Source of the DNA: Diospyros lotus
Taxonomy: Eukaryota > Streptophyta > Magnoliopsida > Ericales > Ebenaceae
Reading direction: 5' to 3'
Assembly (NCBI RefSeq): GCF_014633365.1
Contig: NC_068347.1
Coordinates: forward strand, 25,336,493-25,400,492
DNA length: 64,000 bases
Under the pieces are notes generated by a model. That model saw only the letters and a program-made list of their open reading frames with translations, was not told the DNA's origin and searched no databases. This document shows positions 43,908-56,870 of this stretch, in pieces (the first letter of the stretch is position 1; the number at the start of each line of letters is the position of its first letter). Both the position numbers and the translations under genes were made by a program.

Positions 43908-44867
43908 GAAAGATTTGTTAGGAGATTTAGATGTATTCACACACACAAAAATATATACATTCATCGGCCTTTTGGAGAAATAAGTTGAATGAATAATAAA
44001 AAATATATACATTCATCAGCCTTTTGTTCTACAAATTCTGTTATTTGTGCAGATTTGTTAATTTGGAAGAATTTTTTTTAGATAATACAACATTAAATTG
44101 CTTAAAAAGATTTGTTATTTTTGTATATGTGTATCAACTGCAAGTAATTCACAAATAAATTACTATCAATACTTAAAATATTGATATTAGCTAGTGGCCA
44201 TGCATTTAATTGGATCGATAAAGCTAAGGAATAAAAGTTTTTTAGTCCATTATATTGGGTTGGGAAAATTGTGTTCATGCCTCTTCTTATTTGGGTTTTT
44301 TATGCGGACTTTATTCTTTTTTCGCTAAAAGACTTCTCTATGTTTTCATTATTCTCAGTTGGAGACCTTTTACATTAAAAACGATTTTAATGTAATTAAA
44401 CTAAAATAAACTTAATCGAAAAAAGAAGTGTGAAGCCATGCATTCCAATGGATCCCACCATTTTTTTCATTTTAATAATTTTAGTTAAATTTAAATTATT
44501 TCAATTTAGTTACCATCGTGTATTACAGAGAAGTTTTTAACGGGAAAAATTCAAATACCTGTTTAGCGAAAAACAAATAAGAGGAAGTTACTATACATAA
44601 CACTCAAACTATATAGAAGTTGAAAGCAAATTAAGGGCAAAAGTTTCATAAAATACTTATAATATAGTATTTCAATTTAAAAAGCTAAACTATATGAGAA
44701 AACAACTTTTGTGGATGAAAACCATACAAAATAGAATTTGCACACCTATACGCAAAAGTGCAAGCCAACGTGGTGGCAAACTGATTCTTCTTAGCTGAGA
44801 TAGAACTTACTCATTGCAAAACAATTGTCTTAGACTACTAGGGGCATTCCCAAAATCGTCCTCCTAG

Positions 44868-45424
44868 CAGGGTGAAGCCAAAATTTTGATTCAGTGGGGT
44901 GAATTTAAATGCAAAAAATGTAATTTCAAAATAATATAATAATAATAATATTATTAAAATATATATATATATTTTATAATTATTCCTTATGGCTTTTCAT
45001 ATTTTAATAACGTCATGTAATGACCTCATTATCAATTTTATTAAATATATCATTTTTAACATACACAATTAAGCTATTATTCATCAATTGGTTTCAAATT
45101 CTATTACGTAATCGATTTTTCACAATGTTCATTATAGAAAATACTCTTTCAATTGTAGCAGAACCAACTAGAAGAAAGAAAATCGGGTAGGAATTGGTAA
45201 AGAAAGCAAGAAATGAGATAAGTTTGAAATGAAATAGATTAGAATTTTGGAGTTAGTGAATTTGGGCCATTTGACCTATTTGAGCTAAGCTTTAATAAAA
45301 TAATTTTGGATTGATTTTGAGAGTTGGATTTATATTAAAAATAACACATTTTTTTTTTAAAAAAAAAGGTCTGGCCCAAGTGGGGGCAACTGCCCCCACT
45401 GGGCCTCACTTGGCTCCATCCTTG
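44868..45424 (-). mobile_element. hAT-derived element in unit C, same insertion as in unit B
   Basis: Duplication CCTCCTAG at 44860-44867 and CCTCTTAG at 45425-45432; ends CAGGGTGAAGCCA and CAAGGATGGAGCCA. Same position and content as 41589-42113, so inherited from a common ancestor of units B and C. Confidence 0.85.
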
Positions 45425-46471
45425 CCTCTTAGTAAGGAGAGTAAGATGCTGGTATCTTGAGAGATGAATGTGAGTCCATTTTTCTTCGATTTGTGGGGTC
45501 CTTACTAGGGAGTTGTTGCAAAGACATTGGGTAATACTCATATAAAGATATGCCTATTTCCAAGTTGATTTGTTGAGAGAGATATGGGTTCCTTTAAATG
45601 AGTTCAAGATTGGATCGATATATATAATTATTATTTGTATGCTTCCTTGAATTAAATACAGTAATGATAGTTATCTGAGACTTGAAATGAAGTTGTGGAT
45701 GCGATAAGATTTTTTCTTTATTCTAGATAAATTGGAAATCACTTTAAATTAGACCTCATCTTTGTTCCAAGTAGATCCCTCTAAAGGGGTTATCCCTATT
45801 AAAAGAAGACTAGGAAGAGCTTAGCCCACAATATCGAGTGTGGGGTGTGAGGTGCTTACTAGGGTTGGTAGGAGATTCCCTTATGGAATTTTTCCTCTGA
45901 AAAATGTGTGGTTGTGGTTCGGGCTTTAGCGCTCTTCCACAGCTTCATGACATGGGAGCACATGTCATACTATGTGCGCCCTTATAGGATTTATTCCCAT
46001 CAACTACTCTACTAACAAATATATGTTCATAATATGTTTTAAAATTGTACAAAAAATTATATATATTCTAATAAAAAAATAATTTATATGTTACAACCTA
46101 CATTTAGCACAAGCTCATTACGTAGTGCATAAAAATATAATGACAGACATCGAAACTTAAAATAAAGAAATAAATATTATTAATAGCTATTATACACTTA
46201 TGCCTTTTAAAGAGTTTAAACATAGGCTTTGTAACTTCAAGAGCAAAGGAAAAATCAGGAGGTTTAACACAATAAAACCTCATTAATTAGAGGTTTTTAT
46301 ATGTTTTTCATATACACATGAGATTAATACGTTACAAATTGAATGACAAACACAACAGGATATATATATATATATATAACATGACTCAAAGTAGTAAGTG
46401 CATAGCAACTTAGCAAGCATAAAACAAATCCATTACCTAATTCTTTCTTTCAAATCTACAGTAAAGAAAAA

Positions 46472-47221
46472 ATGGCCAAGGTTTCTGTCAACAAGATGTT
46501 CCTTGTGATCTTATTTGTCGCTATCTTTGGTTAGTCTCTTAACACTCATTAATATTTATATTCACAATCTCATATAATAGACAGATATAGAAATATTCAC
46601 TTTATATTGCTGTGAAAAATTTATGCAAACTATAAAATAATTTCTGCAAAAATAACTTTTAGAGAAAAAATAGTTTACTGGTTGATCAACTCATTTATTA
46701 GTATTGATAGTCTATGAAAACATAAAATAAGAATTAAATACAATTGAAAACCGTTTTGTTAGTAATTTTAAATGTAATATTTGGTCGATATTTTTGTATT
46801 AATTTATTTTATATGTTTTCCAACTTTTATTTCACAACAAAAGAATCAAATTCCCATTTCTACTTCACAGTAAAAATATTTAATCCAATAAAAGCACTTT
46901 TTAATTTTTACCCAAACAACACAAGAAAAAAAAAACTTAAAAAAAATGTTGTTATTAAGAAAAATATTATCTTCTCACAGAACAACCAAGCAACCTCTAA
47001 GGTAAATCATATGCATTTGAATATTTGAGGGGGACTGACATAAATTATATTTATATATGATTGTAGGTGTTCTTCAAACAGCAATATCTACAAGTTGTTA
47101 TGTTGACGATGACTGCATAGATGTCTGTGATGACTTTAACGGAGTGCCAGAGTGTGATAATTATAGATGCAAATGCCTCATCAATGCCAAACTCAAAAAG
47201 GATTCTATAAAGAAGAATTGA
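46472..47221 (+). CDS. Secreted six-cysteine peptide, array copy 3
   Basis: Exons 46472-46529 and 47067-47221, phase-1 GT-AG intron. The product has 70 residues: a 3 bp in-frame deletion shortens the signal peptide by one residue, and Ser to Phe lies before the splice-site Gly. All six cysteines and the basic tail are kept. Against copy 1, exon 2 has six silent differences and one replacement (Thr to Ile near the C-terminus), a sign of purifying selection. Palindrome at 46274-46297; (TA)9 tract at 46361-46378 in the TATA position. Confidence 0.85.
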
Positions 47222-48299
47222 GAAAGATTTGTTAGGAGATTTAGATGTATTCATACACACAAAAATATATACATTCATCAACCTTTTGGAGAAATAAGTT
47301 GAATGAATAATAAAAAATATAAAAATTGTTCTACAAATTCTGTTATTTGTGTAGATTTGTTAATTTGGAAGAAATTTTTTTAGATAATACAACACTAAAT
47401 TGCTTAAAAAGATTTGTTATTTTTGTATATGTGTATCAAGTGCAAGTAATCCACAAACAAATTACTATCAATGCTTAAAATATTGATATTAGTTTATGGG
47501 CCATGTATTATAGGGTTAATTGGATCGATAAAACTAAGGAATAAAATCTTTTTAGTCCGTTATGTTGGGTTGGGAAAATTGTGTTCTAACCTCTTTTTAT
47601 TTGGGCTTTTTATGCAGACACTATTCTTTTTTCGCTAAAAGATTTCTCTATGTTTTCTTTATTGCCAATTGGATACTTTTTCCATTAAAAATGATTTTAA
47701 TGTATTTAAACTAAAATAAACTTAATCAAAAAAAGAAGTGTGAAGCCATGCACTCCAATGGATCCCACCATTTTTTTATTTTAATAATTTTAGTTAAATT
47801 TAAATTATTTCAATTTAGTTACCATCGTGTATTATAAAGAAGTTTCTAATAGGAAAAATTCAAATACATGTTTAGCGAAAAACAAATAAGAGGAAGTTAC
47901 TATACATAACACTCAAACTATATAGAAGTTGAAAGCAATTTACCATTTTTTTTTTTACTCTCAATTATGGTCTAAGTTAAAGGTTGTTTTGAGTTTAATA
48001 TGAGCTAGAAATGGACTTTCAAGCAAGTTTCTTGGCTCTTCTTGGATTGAATATTCTGTCTCCTTCGATCTTGAAGCCAACATCAGTTTTGATACCACTT
48101 GTAGAACTTTTTTGCTTAATACAAGACAAATACCCGCACAGAATTAAAGAAATAAAATCAATGCAAAAGCCAAAGAACATAATGTAAACACTAATTCACG
48201 CACACAAAGAGACAACACTTGTGTGTTCGGACCCGTAAATAGGTCCTACACACAGCAAAGGCATTCAACCCCTAGTCAATCCAAGTACTATGACGACTT

Positions 48300-50491
48300 A
48301 GAATCTCCTCAATTATTATTTACAAATACTCTAATAACTCAAATACATGGAATGAGATTTTTCCCCATAACAATACATCAACCAATCAAATCTAACAAAT
48401 CACAACATCTGAGCCCTTGTCCACAACTCACTTCCAGAGATCTTTTCGGTTGAAATTGCCTTGTATAATCACCTAAGATAGACATACCAAATGATCCATC
48501 CATGACATCAACTCTCATACCTGGAATGATATTAAAAATAAGATGAGTCACAAGAGTCAACAAGCAAAAATAAAGACAAGACGGGGGATAAATCCCACCC
48601 TTGGAATTTGCTCCACAAAACACAATGCTACAAATGATAATGTCACAACGTGCCATGCACCAAAATATCGAAATCTCAACATAAATATATACCAATGCAC
48701 ATATTGGTCCTTGGAGCCCACATAAAAAATGCACAACTTGGCGTCCAAATCCCAACATACAAATCTGCCACAAACCATGACTGGTTGACATAAGATGCAT
48801 GAGCTCGAGGCCCCCATAACATAATCCACATGAGCCCAAAGCTCTCACAACATAATTCACACAAGCTCGAGGCTCTCATCATACCCATATGTCGGAGTTC
48901 CCAAGTCATAGCTACCTAGAGCCCAGCTCCACTCATAGCTATCAAGGGTAAACTCCATACCACAATCCACATTATACTGTAACTATGAAATGAAACACAT
49001 AAGGAATACAATGACTTTTGCAACATTAACGTGATGACAAGGCCCCTATAAGCCAAGCATCAGGCCATGCTACGCCCACGTAAGAATTCACACAAGTGAA
49101 TGCTCTAAATACATATGCTTGCTTAACATACACAAGTCAGCTCTCAACAGGCCAAGTGTGTCATGCCAATGCTCACACTCCCAACAAATACAAGCATGAC
49201 CCCTAATGAATGTAAGTCCAATCCCATGCACTACAATGCCATGCAGTATGTCACATAACGACAAAGCCGATTGACAGTGATTAGGCACCGATTGACAATT
49301 CGTGATTAGGGACAATTGGTCGGTAGTTGTCCTCGGCCCGGTCGACGATTCGTTCGAGTGTCACTAGACGGTCAACACGTCACCTCATCGATCAATAGCT
49401 GCTGCACCCCGCTACCATGACTCATACTTGCGGGAAACCATAAACACAACCAAATCCCATCAACCCTCTAGGAACCTAGTCCCAAACTGGTTCGACATCA
49501 TTTTAATGATAGTTGGGGTGGTACAATACCCCGTAAGCACTTACCAAATTAAACCCCAGAAGTTTCTTATTTAATTTTAATTTAATTTAATCTACACAGT
49601 AGATATCCATAACGCACATAAATAATTTCAAGAACCGAATCGGGTTAAGGAAGAAAATGAAATTTGTAAGTCGAAGGAGACTAGCAAAGGGAGCAAGGAG
49701 TTTGTCATTAATTAGTAGATTTTAGTGTTTTTATGTACACATGTCGTTTAATTAATACATGTTGTAAAATAATATAATTTAAAAAAAATTAGTAAAATTA
49801 CACCCTAAATCAGATTCCAACCGTATAGATTTACTCGCATAATTTACTCCACTTACCTGTATATTTAAATTTCAATTAACTTTAATTTAACCTTGAATTT
49901 CTCTTGAATTTACAACTATCATGCGCCTTTCTTCTTCTCTTATTTTCCCCACTGTTGCTGATCGATTTCATGGCCAAAGCTTACTGAAATTGGCATTTAA
50001 AAAGGGTAAAAGAGGGCAGCTTAGCGTGCACCATGTGGTAGCCCAACTATTGCCCACCTCCTTGCCCCAAAACGACATCGTTTTAAGGTTGGCCTTGCTA
50101 AAAAATAATAAGTAATTTTCTTCCCCACGTGCACTTCTGCCTCCAAGCCTCAAACTCGTGACCCACCAAACCCCCTTGCGTGCACGTGCCACTCGCGCTG
50201 GCTGCTTCAGTTATCCTATATACGCACCAATTTAATTTTAACATAATCCCAAGCCTACTTCTAGAATTTACACTTAAACCCCATAAGTTTAAGAAATTAC
50301 CACGAACTCCCCAATTAATAATAACTCTTATATACAAAATTTTCCAACAATTACTTGCCCATTTCTTTAATAAAAAATAATTAATTTTTTCACTAAATTA
50401 TTCAAATCCACAAAACCCCAATAAATCACAGTTAACTTCAAATACAGAAATTAATAATTATTATATGTTCCCGAATTATCGGGATGTTACA
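48300..50491 (-). mobile_element. LTR-like sequence on minus strand; far end uncertain
   Basis: On the minus strand it starts TGTAACATCCCGATAATTC at 50491, a typical start of chromoviral LTRs, followed by AT-rich then GC-richer sequence without repeat of the terminus. No primer site or partner LTR was found; the left boundary is only where array similarity ends. A 160-residue frame at 48378-48860 (minus) has no recognisable domain. Confidence 0.4.
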
Positions 50492-50642
50492 AGTATCGAT
50501 TAACTTTGCTTTATATATGCAAAGAATACATGACAGAAACATATCAACATACACGATTAAAAAGAGGCCCAATCTGATTGCCACTTGTCATTCATCAAGA
50601 CATATTGACCAAAAGAAATACAAATACATATATAAAGAAATT

Positions 50643-52990
50643 TGTAATATCCAGCATCGAGCGATAGGAAGGATCGGATCAACTTACCCTAATGAGCCTA
50701 CCCAAACTTCCCAGGGTCACCCATCATTGAGTTACCCTAGTTTAAACACGCTCAACCCAAGAGTTCTTTATCCACATTTAGCCCAAAAGGTATCTAGCTG
50801 GTATTGTTTCATTCTTTATTATCCTCAATATACATACTAGCTTTTCTACAGTCCCTTCTTGGACTTGACTTGGAGCTCTCGGGGTATTACATTCTCCCTT
50901 CCTTGAGCACATGACGTTCTCATCATGTGACCTTATAACTGGTCACATATCTTTTCTCTTTTGGGGCTGCCTGTTGGGATTAGATAGATCTCATCATATG
51001 CGTAGTAGAATTAAAATTTAGTTTACAGGTATTCCATTTTTCAAAAAATATGGTTTATCTATTGAAACAAAAAACAAAAGGTTACCTCTTTGATGAAATT
51101 CGATTTCATCGTTAGGTTTTCCCACCGTATAATCCTACAAGTATAGGATGCTGAGTCGGTACACCCGAAATCACTTCTATCCAAAAATATCAAAGAGAGT
51201 GATAAGTAGAAGAAATTTTTCATAAAAATTTCTAACTTACTTTTTGAATTCACACCACTTCAAATTCTCTCAACTCACAAGTGATTCAAGAGTTTTAAAA
51301 GATTGTAAATGAAAGTTAATGGAGCTATTTATAGAGCTTCATTAACCCTATTCCTTTAATGGAAATGGGTTGGGCTTTCCAAGCCCATTCCATTTAATAC
51401 TATTGGGCCAAGCTCAATCAAATGGAGTTTTTGAATCCAAACTAATAATACCATTGGGCTAAGCCTAATATGCTAGCAAAAGGTCCAATCCAATTAATGA
51501 TTAAATAATTATATTCACAATATAATTATTTAATTATTTTTATTTATCCAATAAATAATGCACTATTATTAGTAATTATAAAATTACTAATTTATTCATT
51601 TTCTCTTTGAAAGTGATTTCTTTTGGGTTCGACTTTTTGGGTTCATAAATAAATTAGCAACGAAAATAATCAACGATTAATTCTCGTAAATCGTGAGTGA
51701 CGTCAGATAGCAATATGTCATGATTATCCAATTTTATTGTGAAGCGGACATTGTGAACATTTTATTAAGTTACCATGCAATACGGTCTTTCTATCATCCT
51801 ATATCCCGACAAGATGTGAGATCATGGTCAACATGTCGAATTTCTTAATCTCATCATATGACCAAATTCAAAATCAATCTTGACTAATTATGACACAACC
51901 CTTATGGAACAAATTCCATTGTCATATTACCTCGGCCAAGGATTTGCCGTTAATTGATTACTGGATCACATAGGATATCTTCCTCATAAATCTCGAGGTG
52001 ATAGATTTCATGTCTGATGCACACATACCTCATGTATCACTGAATCAGGAACATAGATAGGTATGATTATTCTTGATTAGAAAAATCACATAATATCGTT
52101 GATATCCTAATCCACCAATACATAGATATCCATGTCATCTCAAGTCTAAGGACTAGTTGCACAATCGTAGCTAATATTAAATCATTGACCCGTGAGAAAT
52201 AACCTATGTGATTTAATGTTAACAGTCCCGTTCAATAAACTCGTTCTTGTAACGAGTACCCATTCATCTTCCTTCTATATCTCATACAGAATGGCACGAG
52301 ACTCATCAACTTTATCCTTCAGTATCTCATACTGAACAAGGAAGAAGATGATGTGCTGGCCTTTACGAGTTGCTATTATCCAGATTAGGAATTCTATGGT
52401 CAGAAACTTATTTATAGTATAACGAATTATGGATTATCCTTAACTCGTATTCTTAACTCTTAAGAATGGTATTAACTCCTTATTATACTAATGGATATAT
52501 ATTTTATAATTTAAACCATATTACAATTTAAATAAAACATAAACTTGCCATTTAAATAATATTTAAAGAATTCCAAGATCGGGTCCCTTTGTGTCACTAG
52601 AATTGGTCTTCAGGGCTTATATCTAACACTGTCATCCTAGAAGCCTGCCAGGAGCCGCTTCTTGTCCAGGCCCTTGCGCCTCGACACCATTCTTCGCCCT
52701 CATCAAATCACCGTCTTTAAGGGTCGGCTCTAATACCATATGTAATATCTTGCATCGAGCGATAGGAATGATCGGATCAATTTACCCTGATAGGCCTACC
52801 CGAACTTCCCAGGGGTCACCCATCGTTGAGTTACCCTAGTTCAAACACGCTCAACTCAGGAGTTCTTTATTCACATTTAACCCAAAATGTATTTAGTTAT
52901 TGTTGTTTCAATTCTTACTATTCTCGATATACATACTAGCTTCTCTATAGTTCCTTCTTGAACCTGACTTAGGGCTTTTGAAATATTATA
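50643..52990 (-). mobile_element. Cassandra-type TRIM element with 5S rRNA-like LTRs
   Basis: Two ~250 bp LTRs (52990-52741 and 50891-50643 on the minus strand) with TGTAATA/TATTACA ends, a target duplication AAATT (50638-50642 and 52991-52995), and a tRNA-Met-type primer site TGGTATTAGAGCC at 52737-52725. Each LTR holds a 5S rRNA-derived stretch (AACTTCCCAGGGGTCACCCA... and CACGCTCAACTCAGGAGTTCT), which is diagnostic of Cassandra. It encodes nothing. A solo LTR (50972-52628) has inflated it from about 690 bp. Confidence 0.92.
50972..52628 (-). mobile_element. Solo LTR nested inside Cassandra
   Basis: 1657 bp, ends TGTTGGGATTAGAT and ATATCTAACA, flanked by CTGCC (50967-50971) and CTGTC (52629-52633), a target duplication with one mismatch. 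The minus strand has a TATAAATAG box near 51340. No internal region remains, as left by LTR-LTR recombination. Confidence 0.85.
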
Positions 52991-53019
52991 AAATTAATAA
53001 AATCAACTAATTTGAGTCA

Positions 53020-53400
53020 AAAATATAACATTGGCTTTAGAGGCAAGTTAAATATCAATGAAAAACTATTCATATTGGGTGCATTATAAGACTTTGAATG
53101 TTTACACGTTTATGGACAATTTGGTTGCAGTTAAATAGACTTGTTTTCAATGTGGGGGCAGTTCTTAAGCTTGATCTTCTACTTTTGGGGATCACGCAAC
53201 TAGCTTTGTGGTTTAAAGCTTTGGATTCTTCTTTCTCGTATGGAGTTGGCCAGCTGTTACTTCAATTCCTCTACAACATTGGAATAAATTGTGTTGGATG
53301 ACTGTCTTCTTCTTTAGGTGTTTTGTTTTCCCACTCTAAACTTGTCTTCTTCTTTAGGTGTTTTGTTTTCCCACTCTAAACTTTAATGATATAGTAAATT
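53020..53400 (+). mobile_element. LINE fragment at the start of unit D
   Basis: Matches parts of 58812-59300: AGGCAAGTTAAATATCAATG, then TTTATGGACAATTTGGTTG and following; it encodes the end of the LINE C-terminal region (LWTIWLQLNRLVFN) with an internal deletion. A 41 bp stretch containing TCTTCTTTAGGTGTTTTG is tandemly duplicated at 53301-53382. Confidence 0.7.
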
Positions 53401-53412
53401 TCAAATTCATTA

Positions 53413-56400
53413 TAAAAGAAAGGCTATCATCCAAACAACTAAGAAGCACACCACTTTAAGAAGAAAATTGTATAACATGTATTGAAATGAGCCATTCATC
53501 AATATTTCAATTCCATGTTTGAAATTTTGCATTACATTTTGCTGTCATTGCTCTAAACAATTAGCAGCGACAATACAATATGGCAGTAAAGTTAGAGTGG
53601 AGAGAGCAACTACCCTTGTATGTTTATCTGACAGTGTAAGTTATAATATTGCTTGTAAAGATAATAACAAATAATAAATTATCATGCCCATAAATCTTAG
53701 AAACTTTGTAATCCACATAATGCGATTAAATAAAAGCGTACCTTGATCCATCAGAACTTAAATCCATGAAGGAGACTGTTGGTTGATGATGAAAACTATC
53801 GAATTTGATTTCTCCCCTTAAGCCCAACCTTAATGATAGATTAAAAATATATAATTATAATTTGTTTTATGTGTATTGGGTAGGTAGATGACCAAACCCC
53901 TATATATAATAGTGGAAATAGTCTCCAATCAAGAGTTACACATATCTTCTAAACCAAATTATATTTTTTAGTAATCAATTATCAAGTTAAATCTTTTAAT
54001 TATCTCATCAGATTAATACCATCACATTTAATTTAATTATCTCATCAGATTAATACAATCATATTTGATAAAATATTTACTTCAATTATCATGTAATATT
54101 CAAGATAATTATTACTTATTTATCTAATTAGATATTTACATCAATTATCATATGAGACATAAGATAATTCTTATAGACTGATGCCTTCCTTATCGGTCAT
54201 GACCAAAACTAATAGACCTACACTAGTTGTTATTGGCTCAAATCATATGAGATATGCCAAATTAAGCAAAAATAATGACTTATTTATCATGAACCAAGCA
54301 CTTCAACCTTTGTTAATAAAACTAAAATCATATACAGTTAGTGGCCAAAATTTTAAATTATGGTAGTATATAATTATTTAACTAATAGTCATAAATTAAA
54401 CATAGTAGTTCTGGATTTTTTTTGATTATTAATACAATATATTTTAGAAATAATTGTTGAACCCACAACTGAGCACTTAGTTATCATTTACTTTTATTTG
54501 AAAACAAATTCCACAAAATTAAGGGCAAAAGTTTCATAAAATACTTATAATATAGTATTTCAATTTAAAAAGCTAAACTATAAATGAGAAAACTACTTTT
54601 GTGGATGAAGACCATACAAAATAGAATTTGCACACCTATACGCAAAAGTGCAAGCCGACATGGTGGCAAACTGATTCTTCTTAACTGAGATAGAACTTAC
54701 TCATTGCAAAACAATTGTCTGGACTACTAGGGGCATTCCCAAAAAGATTTAAAACAAAGAAAGAAATATTATGTTTTTTAAAAGATTTAGAAATATTATG
54801 TGTTTTTAATCTAGAAATATTATTACTAGCTGTTATACACTTATGCGTTTTACAAGATTTAAACATAGGCTTTGTAACTTCAAGAGCAAAAGGAAAAATC
54901 AGGAGGTTTAACACAATAAAACCTAATTAATTAGAGGTTTTATATGTTTTGCATATGTACATGAGATTAATAGGTTACAATTTGAATGACGAACACAACA
55001 GGATATATATATATATATATTTTTATATATATGTAGAAGGACTCAAAGTAGCAAGTGCATAGCAACTTAGCAAGCATAAAACAAATCCATTCCCTAATTC
55101 TTTCTTTCCAATCTACAATAAAGAAAAGAATGACCAAGGTTTCTATCAACAAGATGTTCCTCTTGATCTTCTTATTTGTCGCTATTTCTGGTTAGTCTCT
55201 CAACACTCAGTAACATTTATATTCACAATCTCATATTGTAGATGGATACATAAATATTCACTTTACATTGCTGTGAAAAGTTTATGCAAACTTGAAAATA
55301 ATTTTTGCAAAAATAACTTTTGGGGAAAAAATAGTTTACTGTTTGATCAACTCGTCTATTAGTATTGATGGTCTATGAAAACATAAAATAAGAATTAAAT
55401 ACGATTAAAAATTGTTTTGTTAATAATTTTAAATGTAATATTTGGTCCGTATTTTTGTATTTAATTTATGTTATATTTTTTCCAACTTTTATTTCACAAC
55501 TAAAGAATCAAATTCCCATTTCTACTTCACACTAAAATTATTTATTCCAATAAAATCACTTTTTAATTTTTACCCAAACAATACAAGAAAAGAACTTTAA
55601 AAAATGTTGTTATTAGGAAAAATATTATCTTCTCACGGCACAACCAAAAAACCTCTATGCTAAATCATATGCATTTGTATATTTGAAGGGGACTAACATA
55701 AAGTTTATATATGATTGTAGGTGTTCTTCAAACGGCAATATCTACAAGTTGTTATGTTGACGATGATTGCATAGATGTTTGTTATGACTTTAACGGGGTG
55801 CCAGAATGTGATAATTATAGATGCAAATGCCTCATCAATGCCAAACTCAAAAAGGATTCTATAAAGAAAAATTGAGAAAGATTTGTTAGGAGATTTAGAT
55901 GTATTCACACACAAACATATATATACGTTCATCAACCTCTTGGTGAAATAAGTTGAATGAATAATAAAAAATATAAAAATTGTTCTACAAATTCTGTTAT
56001 TTGTGTGGATTTTTCATTTTGTAAGACAATTTTTTGGATACTACAACACTGAATTGCTTAAAAAGATCTATTATTTTACTATCAATACTTAAAAGATTGA
56101 TGTTAGGATATGGGCCATGTATTACAGGGTTAATTGGATCGATAAAACTGAATAAAATTTTTTAGTCTGCTATATAGGGTTGGGGAAATTGTGTTCATGC
56201 ATCTTCTTATTTGGCCATTTTATGCAGATACTATTCTTTGTTTGCTAAAAGATTTCTCTATTTTTTTTTTTATTGCGAGTTGGATACCTTTTCCCTTAAA
56301 AATGATTTTAATTAAATTAAACTAAACTAAAATAAACTCAATCAAAAAAGAAGTGTGAAGCCATGCACGCCAATGGATTTCCACCATTTTTTTATTTTAA

Positions 56401-56500
56401 TACTTTTAGTTAAATTTAAATTATTTCAATTTAGTTAGCTTCATGTATTACAGAGAAGTTTCTAACAGGAAAATTCAAATACTCTTTAGTGAAAAATGTA
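53413..56500 (+). repeat. Array unit D (with peptide gene copy 4)
   Basis: Shares the GGCTATCATCCAAA block (53424), 5' flank, promoter, gene and 3' flank with the others. It lacks the ~1.3 kb segment (including the GGGAGCACATGTCACAC block) between 54740 and 54750 that is present in A, B, C and E. Confidence 0.85.
55130..55875 (+). CDS. Secreted six-cysteine peptide, array copy 4
   Basis: Exons 55130-55190 and 55721-55875, phase-1 GT-AG intron of 530 bp; 71 residues with all six cysteines. Differences from copy 1 include Ala2Thr, Val6Ile, Val12Leu, Asp42Tyr (just after the third cysteine) and Thr68Ile. Exon 2 differences are mainly silent. The TATA-position (TA)n tract is the longest of the five (55003-55032) and the upstream palindrome (54918-54941) has one broken arm base, so expression may differ. 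Confidence 0.83.
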
Positions 56501-56870
56501 AAATCGCACTACCATGAAGTATGTGGTTAACACTTTTAAAGTTGGAATAACATTTTCCAATAAATTGACCTAATTATTGAATAACTCATTGGGTGACCCA
56601 TGTTAAGGGGATGACGCAAGTTAGCTTAACCTTCGGTGGTCAAGTCCCTAAGCTTAATGTGTTGAAATTTACCTTGGGGGGGGGGGGGGGGGGGGTTAAG
56701 TAACTCTAGTTGAGTTTAAGCATGGCTATGGGATTTTTTTTATTGAAAGATAACTAATTTTATTTAAAAAATAATTCAAAATTAAGTATATAAAGAAATA
56801 TATTTATTAATTCAAAATATCTTACCAAAATTAATTAGATAGTATCAAGAGGGATGTTGTTACATTATCT
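56500..56870. other. Intergenic with a G20 homopolymer
   Basis: No gene. An uninterrupted run of 20 G residues lies at 56676-56695. Confidence 0.8.

Larger units (their letters stand above)
39080..44628 (+). repeat. Array unit B (with peptide gene copy 2)
   Basis: Starts with the AAGAAAATTGTATAACATGTATTG-type block at about 39086, shared with units D (53460) and E (59768), and ends at the fusion with unit C near 44628. Contains a LINE (39951-41278) and a hAT derivative (41589-42113). Confidence 0.85.
44629..48290 (+). repeat. Array unit C (with peptide gene copy 3)
   Basis: Begins inside the ATTAAGGGCAAAAGTTTC block, joined directly to the end of unit B, so it lacks the 5' part present in A, B, D and E. 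Continues to the CTAGTCAATCCAAGT block near 48287, which matches unit A near 38968. Confidence 0.85.

Noticed and set aside
48378..48860. 160-residue minus-strand frame with many Cys
   Set aside because: No signal peptide, domain or cysteine pattern; overlapping frames are equally open, and the region is LTR-like.
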